Under the pieces are notes generated by a model, which was not told the origin of the DNA, did not search any database, and worked only from the letters and a program-made list of their open reading frames with translations. Made by a program: the position numbers and the translations under genes. From CAZKXX01 sp964556705 (GTDB lineage: Bacteria; Acidobacteriota; Terriglobia; UBA7540), in assembly GCA_964556705.1 (NCBI GenBank), contig CAZKXX010000066.1, positions 1 to 22,480 of the forward strand: 22,480 nucleotides of DNA. Direction: 5' to 3'. This document shows, in pieces, positions 7,037-14,626 of the stretch. How positions within the stretch are numbered: the stretch's first letter is position 1; every line of letters starts with the position of its first letter.

Positions 7037-8467
7037 ATGAGTGAATCACCAGACATCACGCGGGAAGGAAGCAAACGACGCAGCCGGATTACGCTGGTCA
7101 TCTGGACGGCCGTGGCCTCGGCGCTGGCGGCCGCAGCGGGCGTGGCGCTGCTCGTCAACATCATGGAGCGCAAACGCGAGGCGCAAAACCCCTTCTATCG
7201 TGTCGTCGAGCTGACCGATGAAACCGTGGACCCGGCCGTCTGGGGAAAGAATTTTCCCCTCCAGTACGATCTCTACAGCCGCACCGTGGATATGGTCCGC
7301 ACGCGATTCGGCGGCAGTGAAGCCGTTCCCCGCACCCCCACCGAGGCCGACCCGCGCTCCATCGTGGCGCGCTCGGAACTCGAGCAAGATCCGCGTCTCA
7401 AGGTGATCTGGGCGGGTTACGCATTTGCCGTGGACTTCCGCGAGGCGCGCGGCCACGCTTACATGCTCGAAGATCAGATCTTCACCGAGCGGCAGCGCGT
7501 CGTCCAGCAGCCGGGCACCTGCCTTCATTGCCATGCGTCGGTGTACGTCGCCTACATGCAGGCGGGCGACGGCGACCTCATCCGCGGCTTCGAAAAGGTC
7601 AATCCGATGCCCTACGAGGAGGCGCGCAAGCTCGTCACCCATCCGATTTCCTGCATCGATTGCCATGACCCCGAGACGATGCAGCTCCGCATCACGCGTC
7701 CGGCGTTTATCGAAGGCATCCGCACGCTCAAGGCATCGCAGGGAGTCCCGAATTACGACGTCAACAGAATGGCGACGCGCCAGGAGATGCGCGCCTTCGT
7801 CTGCGCCCAGTGCCACGTTGAGTACTATTTCCGCGGGCCGGAGAAGCGGCTGGTCTATCCCTGGGCCAAGGGTCTGAAGGGCGACGAAATTCTCGCCTAT
7901 TACGACGAGCTCCAATTCAAAGACTGGACCCACGCCCTGACGGGAGCCGAAACACTCAAGGCTCAGCACCCCGAATTCGAGATGTGGAACCAGGGCATCC
8001 ACGCGCGCTCGGGCGTGACCTGCGCGGATTGCCACATGCCCTACATGCGCGTGGGCGGGATGAAGATCAGCGACCACCACGTCCGCAGCCCGCTGCTGAA
8101 CATCAACCGCGCCTGCCAGACGTGCCACAACGTCGCCGAAGCGGAACTCCAAGCGCGCGCGGAGACGATTCAGGAACGGACCTATCAGCTCCGCAACATC
8201 GCCATGGACGCGCTCGTCGAGCTGATCCGCGATATCGAAGCAGCGAAGAAGTCCGGAGCGAGCGACGCGGCGCTGAATCCGGCGCGCGACTTCCAGCGCA
8301 AATCGCAGTTCCTGGTGGACTTCGTCGAGGCCGAAAACTCCATGGGCTTCCACGCGCCGCAAGAGGCCGCGCGACTGCTCGCCGTGGCGATTGACTACGC
8401 GCGCCAGGGGCAGGTGGCGCTGCGCGGTGCGCCCGCGCGCGCAGGACGCGCGGCGGCGGGATTTTGA
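7037..8467 (+). CDS. nrfA: Ammonia-forming cytochrome c nitrite reductase NrfA, CxxCH type
   Basis: A 476-residue pentaheme enzyme reducing nitrite to ammonium with six electrons, outside the cytoplasmic membrane. Heme sites are C162-H166, C206-H210, C256-H260, C329-H333 and C360-H364. The first site, where classical NrfA has CxxCK with lysine as active-site heme ligand, reads CLHCH, so histidine replaces lysine as in the Campylobacter-type clade. Other hallmarks are kept: VEYYF (E262, Y263) and KAQHPE (K308, Q310, H311), equivalent to the calcium and substrate residues around Tyr216 and His264 of E. coli NrfA, plus an arginine near 152-154. An uncleaved-looking helix at about 18-41 may anchor it to the membrane. 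GGGAGG (7021-7026) precedes ATG 7037. It is co-transcribed with nrfH. Confidence 0.95.
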   Translation: MSESPDITREGSKRRSRITLVIWTAVASALAAAAGVALLVNIMERKREAQNPFYRVVELTDETVDPAVWGKNFPLQYDLYSRTVDMVRTRFGGSEAVPRTPTEADPRSIVARSELEQDPRLKVIWAGYAFAVDFREARGHAYMLEDQIFTERQRVVQQPGTCLHCHASVYVAYMQAGDGDLIRGFEKVNPMPYEEARKLVTHPISCIDCHDPETMQLRITRPAFIEGIRTLKASQGVPNYDVNRMATRQEMRAFVCAQCHVEYYFRGPEKRLVYPWAKGLKGDEILAYYDELQFKDWTHALTGAETLKAQHPEFEMWNQGIHARSGVTCADCHMPYMRVGGMKISDHHVRSPLLNINRACQTCHNVAEAELQARAETIQERTYQLRNIAMDALVELIRDIEAAKKSGASDAALNPARDFQRKSQFLVDFVEAENSMGFHAPQEAARLLAVAIDYARQGQVALRGAPARAGRAAAGF

Positions 8468-8494
8468 ATTTTGGCTTTGGGATTTTGGATTTAA
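8460..8494. repeat. Imperfect heptanucleotide tandem repeat
   Basis: Five consecutive 7-base units read GATTTTG, AATTTTG, GCTTTGG, GATTTTG, GATTTAA. The array overlaps the nrfA stop codon (8465-8467) and is strikingly AT-rich against its surroundings. It lies in the short convergent gap between nrfA and the MscS gene. Nothing else was recognised in 8495-8544. Confidence 0.6.
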
Positions 8495-8544
8495 CCCTTG
8501 CCGACCCCGCGCGCCGGCGTTCAACAACCACCCCGGCAGGCCCT

Positions 8545-9750
8545 TCATGCTGCGCCGGGATTCCCACGTGTTTCGGCCGGCTGCTCCTGCGCCCGGCGCG
8601 CGGCCTGCTCGGCCACCTGCACCGCAAAGGGTTTGCTCGCCTCTCCGAAGTAAACGGAGACGTGCGGAAACGGAATCTCAATTCCGTACTTGTCGAACGC
8701 CTTCTTCACCCGCCGGCGGAATTCTCGCCCCACGTTCCACTGTTCGATGGGAATCGTCTCCCACCGTGTGCGGATGACGACGGCCGAATCGCCGAACGCC
8801 TCGACCCCCAGGATCTCGAGCGGCTTCCGGATCCGCGAAGCATAGGCGGGGTCGCTGCGAAGCTCTTCGCCCACCTCGCGCAGGACTTCCATCACCCGGT
8901 CGGGGTCTTCCTTGTAAGCCACGCCCACATCGAGCACGAAGCGTGAAAAATCCTTGGTCATGTTGGAGAGTTCGGTGATCGTCCCGTTGGGAAAGATGTG
9001 GACCGTGCCGTCGAGCCCGCGCAGCACAATCGTGCGCAGGCGAATCGCCTCCACCAGCCCGCCTTTGCCGTTGATGATGGCCACGTCGCCCACGCGGACC
9101 TGGTCTTCAACAATGAGAAAGAGGCCGGAGATGATGTCCCGCACCAGGTTCTGCCCGCCGAAGCCGACGGCCAGGCCGAGGATGCCGGCGCCGGTGAGCA
9201 GCGGCGTAATGTCCACGCCCATTTCCCGGAGCACGATCAACACCGCCACGCTCATCACGACGACGCTAATCACCACGTCGAGCAGGCGCGTGATCGTCGT
9301 GGTGCGCTTCTTCTGCTCCGTCACTTCCGCCAGCGGTCCCTCTCGCGGAATGACAAACATGGGAAGCTGCTCGAGCATCAGGTGAAGCACGCGCGTAATG
9401 ACGAAAGCCCCGCCGAGCACCAGGATGATCCGCAGCCCCGGGCCCAGCAGCCACCCACCCACACGGTCCCAGGTCAGACGCGTCAGGCCGGGCACGCCCA
9501 GGGCCTGCAAAATGAGGTACACGGCCGCGACGCCCGCCACCGCTTCGACGGCCCGCCGGATGAAGCGGGTCAACTGCGCCGCCCAGCGCTGGATTTCTTC
9601 CACGCGCTCGCGGTCCCGCTCCTCCATCCGCTCCGCGATGCGCCGGATGGTGCGCGAGACCAACAGGAGGACAACCCACGTCACCACCGCGATTCCCGTA
9701 ATTGCGAGCAGCGTGGGCAGCAGGTCCGTGAAGCTGGCGGGCCACCGCAT
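8545..9750 (-). CDS. MscS-family mechanosensitive channel
   Basis: A 401-residue inner-membrane channel that opens under hypo-osmotic tension. Membrane helices are at about 12-32, 66-84, 106-126 and 157-176. The pore helix and upper beta domain carry the MscS signature GILGLAVGFGGQNLVRDIIS (189-208), FLIVEDQVRVGDVA (211-224) and TVHIFPNG (249-256). A cytosolic alpha/beta domain fills about 270-375. The two extra N-terminal helices relative to E. coli MscS make it a YnaI/YbdG-like intermediate form. ATG 9750 is supported by GAGGTGA just upstream and by a good promoter at 9782-9810. It lies on the opposite strand between nrfHA and the dehydrogenase module and shows no obvious functional link to either. 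Confidence 0.92.
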   Translation of the reverse strand: MRWPASFTDLLPTLLAITGIAVVTWVVLLLVSRTIRRIAERMEERDRERVEEIQRWAAQLTRFIRRAVEAVAGVAAVYLILQALGVPGLTRLTWDRVGGWLLGPGLRIILVLGGAFVITRVLHLMLEQLPMFVIPREGPLAEVTEQKKRTTTITRLLDVVISVVVMSVAVLIVLREMGVDITPLLTGAGILGLAVGFGGQNLVRDIISGLFLIVEDQVRVGDVAIINGKGGLVEAIRLRTIVLRGLDGTVHIFPNGTITELSNMTKDFSRFVLDVGVAYKEDPDRVMEVLREVGEELRSDPAYASRIRKPLEILGVEAFGDSAVVIRTRWETIPIEQWNVGREFRRRVKKAFDKYGIEIPFPHVSVYFGEASKPFAVQVAEQAARRAQEQPAETRGNPGAA

Positions 9751-9781
9751 GGTTCACCTCAACCGAAAAATGAGTTTGGCT

Positions 9782-9810
9782 ATTCTAACCGCTCACGCAC
9801 GCAGCGCCAA
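9782..9810 (-). promoter_or_regulatory. Promoter of the MscS gene
   Basis: On the coding strand: -35 TTGGCG (9805-9810), 17-base spacer, -10 TAGAAT (9782-9787, five of six consensus). The start codon is about 32 bases beyond the -10, giving a short leader. Confidence 0.6.
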
Positions 9811-9891
9811 CCCGCGAATACGACTTCGTGTCCGCGCGAGCGCCTTCCCTCTCACCCGGATTTGCCTATTCGGCAGCTGAGTTGCTGAGTT

Positions 9892-10491
9892 GTGACGTTC
9901 GACGCTGGAACGCGTCGTCGTGTGCGAAATAAACTGACAAGACGCAGATTCCTTCAGGCCGCCGCTGCCTCCGCGGCCGGCACCTCGCTGGCCTGCTCGT
10001 GGACACAAAGTCCGCGAAGGTTCTTCAGCGACGCTGAAACGAGCGCGCTCGAAGCCCTCTGCGCGCGGATCGTTCCCACCGACCACGACCCGGGCGCGCG
10101 CGAGGCGGGCGTCGTGAACTTCATCGAGCGCCAGCTCTTCGGGCCCTACCGCCGCCACCGGAAAACCTATCGCGAAGGGCTCGCCGCGCTCGATCATCTT
10201 TCGCGCGCTCTCTTCGGTGAAATGTTCGCCGCGCTATCTCCCGCTTTGCAGGAGCGGACCCTCGTCGCGCTGGATCGCGGCGAATACCCGGACGGCATCT
10301 GGGAAAAGCGCGAATCGAAGCGCTTTTTCGATCTCGTCATCCGCCACACGATGCAGGGTTTTTACGGCGACCCGCGGCATGGCGGAAACCGCGGCGCGGT
10401 CAGTTGGCGGATGCTGGGCGTTCCCTACCCGCCAGTGCGCGGCCGCATTCAGTACGATCTCGAAAAATCGCCCGGGCTGAAAACCCCGTGA
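9892..10491 (+). CDS. Tat-targeted gluconate 2-dehydrogenase subunit 3-like protein
   Basis: A 199-residue protein of the 'gluconate 2-dehydrogenase subunit 3' family, the small subunit of membrane-bound FAD sugar dehydrogenases. The twin-arginine motif TRRRFLQ (16-22) precedes an alanine-rich hydrophobic stretch ending near TSLAC; the cysteine at 35 does not sit in a canonical lipobox. The family core follows (LEALCARIVPTDHDPGAREAGVVNFIE, then a helical region with FFDLVIRHTMQGFYGDPRHGG). Small subunits of this family carry the cofactor-loaded catalytic partner across the membrane by the Tat route. The start is uncertain: GTG 9892 or GTG 9922, neither with a clear ribosome-binding site. The stop TGA overlaps GTG of the GMC gene, so translation is probably coupled. 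Confidence 0.85.
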   Translation: MTFDAGTRRRVRNKLTRRRFLQAAAASAAGTSLACSWTQSPRRFFSDAETSALEALCARIVPTDHDPGAREAGVVNFIERQLFGPYRRHRKTYREGLAALDHLSRALFGEMFAALSPALQERTLVALDRGEYPDGIWEKRESKRFFDLVIRHTMQGFYGDPRHGGNRGAVSWRMLGVPYPPVRGRIQYDLEKSPGLKTP

Positions 10492-12152
10492 GTGCGCGCA
10501 TGCCGACTCAGCGCTTCAACGCGATTGTCATCGGAGCGGGAGCCGGCGGAGGCATCGTCGCCAAGGAGCTCGCCGAAGCCGGGCTGCGCGTGGCGCTCAT
10601 CGAACGCGGGCGCTGGTATTCGGCCTTCGACTGCCGCAAGGACGACCTGCGCAACCAGCGGACGACCGTGCTGGGAAACGCTTTCGGTCCCGACGACGAA
10701 GGACAGCCGCGCGTCGTCGCGGACTCGGATGGCCGCGACCGCGAGGTGCTGCCGAGCGAAGGCGGCTACAGCAACAACGCCGCGTGCGTGGGCGGCGGAA
10801 CGTTCAGTTACGGCGCCATGGCATGGCGCTTCATGGAGCAGGACTTCCGCATGCGGTCGATCTACGGCGCCGTGGACGGCAGCACGCTCGAGGACTGGCC
10901 GATTTCCTACGCCGACCTCGAGCCGTATTACGAGAAGGCCGAATGGGAAATCGGCGTTTCCGGCGACGACTCGGGGAATCCCTTCAAAGCGCCGCGCCGC
11001 CGGCCGCTTCCCATGCCGCCCCAGGCGCCCAACCGCGAATACGAAATCCTCAAACCTGCGGCGCTCCAGCTGGGCCTCCACCCCTTCGACATTCCGATGC
11101 TGCGCAACACCGTGCCCTTCAACGGCCGCGGCGCCTGCATGCGCTGCCGCTGGTGCGTGGGCTTCGCCTGCGAGGTGGACGCGAAAAGCGGGACGCACAA
11201 CACGGTGATTCCGCGCGCGCTGGCGACGGGCCACTGCGAGATTCACACGCAGTGCGTGGTGAAGGAAATCCTCACCGACTCGACGGGACGCGCCACGGGC
11301 GTCGCCTTCTTCGACGCGCGCGACCGGCTGAGGCGGTTCGACGCCGACCTCGTCATCGTTTCCGGCGGCGCCATCGAATCCGCGCGGCTGCTGCTGAACT
11401 CGAAGAGCCGGCTGTTTCCGAACGGGCTCGGCAACCGCTACGACTGGGTGGGACGCAACCTCCAGGGACACGCCTACTCGGGCGCTTTCGGCCTGTTCGA
11501 TTTCGACGTGTACGACGACCTCGGGCCGGGCGCGCAAATCGCCGTCTGCGATTTCAATCACGGCAATCCGGGTCTGGTGGGCGGCGCGATGCTCGCCAAC
11601 GAATTCATCCGCCTTCCCTACCAGTTCGTCGAAATCGCGGACTCCGTCGCGCCGCGCTGGGGCGCCGGCCACAAAGAGTTCATGCGCTCGTGGTACCGAC
11701 GCAGCATCGGCATCAAGGGACCGGGACAGGAGCTTCCCGTCTTCGACATGCGCGTGGAGGCGGACCCGCGCGTCCGCGACCGTTGGGGAATTCCCGTGGC
11801 ACGGCTTTCCGGCCGGCGGCACCCGCATGACGTGGACGTTGGCCGATTTTTGGCCGCGCGCGCGGAAGAGTGGCTGAAGGCCGCGGGCGCCGTCCGCACC
11901 TGGCAGAGCGTGGCGGGCCGAGGCCTGAGCGGCGGCCAGCACCAGGCCGGAACCTGCCGCATGGGCGACGACCCGAAAACCTCCGTCGTGGACCGGCACT
12001 GCCGCCTGCACGACGTTCCCAACGTCTTCGTCGTGGACGGCAGCGTCCACGTCACGAACGGCGGCTTCAATCCCGTCCTGACGATTATGGCGCTCGCTTA
12101 CTACGCGTCCGATTACATCGTCAGCGAATGGCGCGGCACGAGGTTCCGCTGA
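10488..12152 (+). CDS. GMC-family FAD dehydrogenase with four-cysteine cluster
   Basis: A 554-residue flavoprotein, probably the catalytic subunit of an extracytoplasmic sugar, polyol or alcohol dehydrogenase. The FAD-binding motif GAGAGGG is at 16-22 after IVI. The GMC active-site pair is visible as H485 (GGQHQAGTCRMG) and N528 (GGFNPVLT). A cysteine cluster, CMRCRWCVGFAC (C217, C220, C223, C228), lies where related FAD-dependent glucose dehydrogenases bind an Fe-S cluster, but with different spacing. There is no signal peptide, as expected if it travels with the Tat-bearing small subunit upstream. GTG 10488 is chosen because it overlaps the upstream stop (GTGA); ATG 10500 is an equally possible start. 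The nonaheme cytochrome gene begins 25 bases after its stop. The substrate cannot be read from sequence. Confidence 0.9.
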   Translation: MSARMPTQRFNAIVIGAGAGGGIVAKELAEAGLRVALIERGRWYSAFDCRKDDLRNQRTTVLGNAFGPDDEGQPRVVADSDGRDREVLPSEGGYSNNAACVGGGTFSYGAMAWRFMEQDFRMRSIYGAVDGSTLEDWPISYADLEPYYEKAEWEIGVSGDDSGNPFKAPRRRPLPMPPQAPNREYEILKPAALQLGLHPFDIPMLRNTVPFNGRGACMRCRWCVGFACEVDAKSGTHNTVIPRALATGHCEIHTQCVVKEILTDSTGRATGVAFFDARDRLRRFDADLVIVSGGAIESARLLLNSKSRLFPNGLGNRYDWVGRNLQGHAYSGAFGLFDFDVYDDLGPGAQIAVCDFNHGNPGLVGGAMLANEFIRLPYQFVEIADSVAPRWGAGHKEFMRSWYRRSIGIKGPGQELPVFDMRVEADPRVRDRWGIPVARLSGRRHPHDVDVGRFLAARAEEWLKAAGAVRTWQSVAGRGLSGGQHQAGTCRMGDDPKTSVVDRHCRLHDVPNVFVVDGSVHVTNGGFNPVLTIMALAYYASDYIVSEWRGTRFR

Positions 12153-12177
12153 GCGCAGCACTGAGAAATTCTGAGAG

Positions 12178-13260
12178 ATGAATCTTCACGGGCTCAAGCC
12201 GGGCCGGTTTTACATTCTCGCCGCAATCGTTCTCCTCGCGCTCGCGACGCTGCCCGGAATGAGTCTCTATTATCAGTGGAGCGGCGGCCGCGCCTGCGCG
12301 CGCTGCCACGAAATCTGGCAGCCCTACGAGCGATGGCAGACCTCCACGCACCGCGGCGTGCGCTGCACGGACTGCCACGGCGATGTGCTGACGCTGGAAG
12401 CCGGATTCCATCTCGGCAACATCCGCCGGCTGGCAACGCACCTTCGGGGTGCGGCGCCGGAACGCGTGCGGCTGAAGAACGCCGAACTCTGGCGCGCGCT
12501 CGAACGCTGCGAGACGTGCCACCGGCAGGAATTCGCCGACTGGCGCGCCGGGCCGCACGCCGCCACCTATTCGCGGCTCTTTCTCGACGAGACCCACAAC
12601 CGCAAGCGCCAGCTCATGGACGACTGCCTGCGCTGTCACGGAATGCACTTCGAGGGCGCGATCGCCGACCTCGTCGCGCCCGTGAACACCGAAGGGCCCT
12701 GGAGATTGTTGTCCGCGGAGCTTGCCGAGCGGCCCGCGATGCCCTGCTTCGCCTGCCATCGCATTCACGGCGAGGGACAGCCGCTCGAGCGCCATACGCC
12801 CGAGGGGCAGCCGCCCGCCGCGACGGAAGAGTTGCACCGCCCGTCGCTCGCACTCTTCGACCGCCGCGCGCTCGACCACGTGGAAGCGGCGCGACTGCCG
12901 CTGCCGGCGATGCTCGACGGCGCGCGCGCCGTGCGTCTGAGTTCCGACCCGAGACAGGCTCTCTGCTACCAGTGCCACGCGCCGGAAGCGGGATTTCAGG
13001 TCGCCTCGGGCGACGACCGGACACCCGTCGGCGTCCACGAAGGGCTCAGCTGTCTCGCCTGCCATCAACGCCACCGGCAGGCGACGCGCGCTTCCTGCGC
13101 CACCTGCCATCCGCAACTCTCCAATTGCGGGCTCGATGTCGAACAGATGGATACGACGTTTCGCGACCCGAAGAGCCGCCACAACATTCACTTCGTCAAA
13201 TGCGCGGACTGCCACCCGAAAGGCGTGCCGCCGCGCAAACGACTTCGCGCGGCGCGCTGA
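12178..13260 (+). CDS. Membrane-anchored nonaheme c-type cytochrome, NrfH-like N-terminus
   Basis: A 360-residue protein with one N-terminal anchor (about 11-29) and nine CxxCH sites, at C40, C63, C111, C150, C190, C263, C292, C307 and C342. Residues 38-67 match the first two heme sites of NrfH in this same window: both read as ACxxCH, an aromatic/W segment, then SxHRxV, then a second CxDCH. The methionine that ligates heme 1 in NrfH is replaced by isoleucine (CARCHEI). Segments such as CETCHRQEFADW resemble cytochrome c554-type multiheme proteins. It probably transfers electrons between the adjacent FAD dehydrogenase and the membrane quinone pool or another periplasmic acceptor. ATG 12178 follows a weak GAGAG site. 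It is the last gene of the three-gene module. Confidence 0.85.
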   Translation: MNLHGLKPGRFYILAAIVLLALATLPGMSLYYQWSGGRACARCHEIWQPYERWQTSTHRGVRCTDCHGDVLTLEAGFHLGNIRRLATHLRGAAPERVRLKNAELWRALERCETCHRQEFADWRAGPHAATYSRLFLDETHNRKRQLMDDCLRCHGMHFEGAIADLVAPVNTEGPWRLLSAELAERPAMPCFACHRIHGEGQPLERHTPEGQPPAATEELHRPSLALFDRRALDHVEAARLPLPAMLDGARAVRLSSDPRQALCYQCHAPEAGFQVASGDDRTPVGVHEGLSCLACHQRHRQATRASCATCHPQLSNCGLDVEQMDTTFRDPKSRHNIHFVKCADCHPKGVPPRKRLRAAR

Positions 13261-13269
13261 GAGGTCTCG

Positions 13270-13301
13270 CCTTCGCGCCGGGCAGCAGGATGCGCGAAAG
13301 G
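13270..13301. terminator. Hairpin between convergent genes, candidate bidirectional terminator
   Basis: CCTTCGCGC (13270-13278) pairs with GCGCGAAAGG (13292-13301), nine pairs with one bulged A and a 13-base loop. It sits just after the nonaheme cytochrome gene and before the end of the convergent oxidoreductase gene. No long T-run follows on either strand. Confidence 0.4.
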
Positions 13302-13335
13302 CTCGTGCGTTGATTCCAGCCTCACACTCCGTCCG

Positions 13336-14556
13336 TTACGTCTTCACCGTCACACCGTCATCGGCCAGGACCGCGCGCGTTTTCTTGTGCCAGGCGATGT
13401 TCGCCAGGTGCAGCGTGCGCACGGCCTGGTGGCCGATTTCAATCGGAGCGTTCGGCTGCTGGCGCGACTGGATGCACTCGAGAAAATTCTGCGCGTGCGG
13501 CAGGATGCTGGTGACGCCGCCGGGAAGTTTTTCTTCCGCGGGCTCCGGCCGGTCCCATCGCCCCCCGCGCCACGGCTCGCGGTAAAGGCGGTAGCCCGTC
13601 TCGCACAGTTCGAGCGTCCCCTTCTGCCCGTGAAAGACCAGTCCCCAGCCGTTCTGAAACGAGCTCATGTAAGCGAGTGTCCAGGTGGCCAGAAACTTCG
13701 GATATTCGAACGCGGCGGTGAAGGTGTCCGGCGTTTCGGCGGGATGAAGTTTATAGACCGCGCCGTGGCACTGCGCCGCGACGGGCTGCGAAGCGCCGGT
13801 GAACCACTGGAGGACGTCCATCAGGTGTGTCCCCTGGTCTGTCATGTTGCCGCCCGAAAACGCCCACCAGTAGCGCCAGTAGCGGAAACGCACCGGCTCG
13901 AATTCGGGCGCGTTCCGCGCCGGGCCGACAAAACCTTTCCAGTCGAGTTTGGAGGTCAGCACGGGGCGCACGCGGAGGCTCACGTTCCAGTACCACTCGG
14001 CGCGGACCAGATTGATGTCGCCCAGCGCGCCGTCGTCAATCAGCTTCTTGCACTCGTGCACGATGGGCGAGCTGCGCCGCTGCATGCCCACCTGCACGAT
14101 GCGGTCGCTCTTGCGCACCGCCGCCACCATGTTCGCCCCCTGCTCGATGGACCAGGACAGCGGCTTTTCGATGTAAACGTCCTTGCCGGCCGAGAGCGCG
14201 TCGAGGAGCTGGTCGTGATGCCAGTGGTCGGGCGTGGCGATGACGACGGCGTCGAGGTCCTTGCGCTCGAGGAGCCGCCGGTAATCGCCGTAGCCCTCGG
14301 CGCCCGGGCCGGCGATTTCCAGCCCCAGGTCGCGATGCACTTCGTACACGTCGGCGACGGCGCCCCACACGGCGCCCAGTTCCTTGAAATTGTCCATGTG
14401 ATGGCGGCCGATGCCGCCCGCGCCGATCAGTCCGAGCACGACGCGGTCGTTGGCGCCGAAAACGCGTGAGCTGAAGGAAGGATGAGCTAGGACGCCCAGG
14501 CCCACGGCGGCCGAGCGTCCCATGAATTTGCGGCGGGAAATGACAGGAGCTGACAT
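13336..14556 (-). CDS. Tat-exported Gfo/Idh/MocA family oxidoreductase
   Basis: A 406-residue NAD(P)-dependent oxidoreductase family protein. The N-terminus carries a Tat signal (SRRKFMG at 7-13, then a hydrophobic stretch to about 34). The Rossmann motif GAGGIG (45-50) follows VVLGLI. The family catalytic lysine motif EKP is at 130-132 (K131), and the D240-x3-H244 pair is in NMTDQGTHLMD. Gfo/Idh/MocA enzymes act on sugars, inositols or glycosides; exported members usually carry their own tightly bound cofactor. The substrate is unknown. AAAGGAG precedes ATG 14556; part of it can pair in a small CCTT/AAGG hairpin (14566-14577). The promoter at 14585-14613 is surrounded by repeats, suggesting regulation. 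It converges on the nonaheme cytochrome gene. Confidence 0.9.
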   Translation of the reverse strand: MSAPVISRRKFMGRSAAVGLGVLAHPSFSSRVFGANDRVVLGLIGAGGIGRHHMDNFKELGAVWGAVADVYEVHRDLGLEIAGPGAEGYGDYRRLLERKDLDAVVIATPDHWHHDQLLDALSAGKDVYIEKPLSWSIEQGANMVAAVRKSDRIVQVGMQRRSSPIVHECKKLIDDGALGDINLVRAEWYWNVSLRVRPVLTSKLDWKGFVGPARNAPEFEPVRFRYWRYWWAFSGGNMTDQGTHLMDVLQWFTGASQPVAAQCHGAVYKLHPAETPDTFTAAFEYPKFLATWTLAYMSSFQNGWGLVFHGQKGTLELCETGYRLYREPWRGGRWDRPEPAEEKLPGGVTSILPHAQNFLECIQSRQQPNAPIEIGHQAVRTLHLANIAWHKKTRAVLADDGVTVKT

Positions 14557-14584
14557 GGGAAGACTCCTTTCGGAAGGTGCGGGA

Positions 14585-14613
14585 ATTCTAGGCGCGGACA
14601 GACGCCTTGTCCA
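14585..14613 (-). promoter_or_regulatory. Promoter of the Gfo/Idh/MocA gene
   Basis: On the coding strand: -35 TGGACA (14608-14613, five of six), 17-base spacer, -10 TAGAAT (14585-14590, five of six). A GGACA/TGTCC inverted repeat (14596-14600 with 14608-14612) overlaps the -35 and spacer. The start codon is about 29 bases past the -10. Confidence 0.65.
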
Positions 14614-14626
14614 GCCGAAAGGGGGT

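Noticed and set aside
7046..8548. Open frame of 500 codons on the minus strand
   Set aside because: Antisense to nrfA with its five heme sites; no protein-like features.
9892..10000. Lipoprotein signal in the first small subunit (TSLAC)
   Set aside because: Position -3 is serine and -2 leucine, not the usual lipobox order, so Tat export alone is the safer reading.
10449..12161. Open frame of 570 codons on the minus strand
   Set aside because: Antisense to the GMC dehydrogenase, which has FAD and active-site motifs. Its translation has no recognisable domain.
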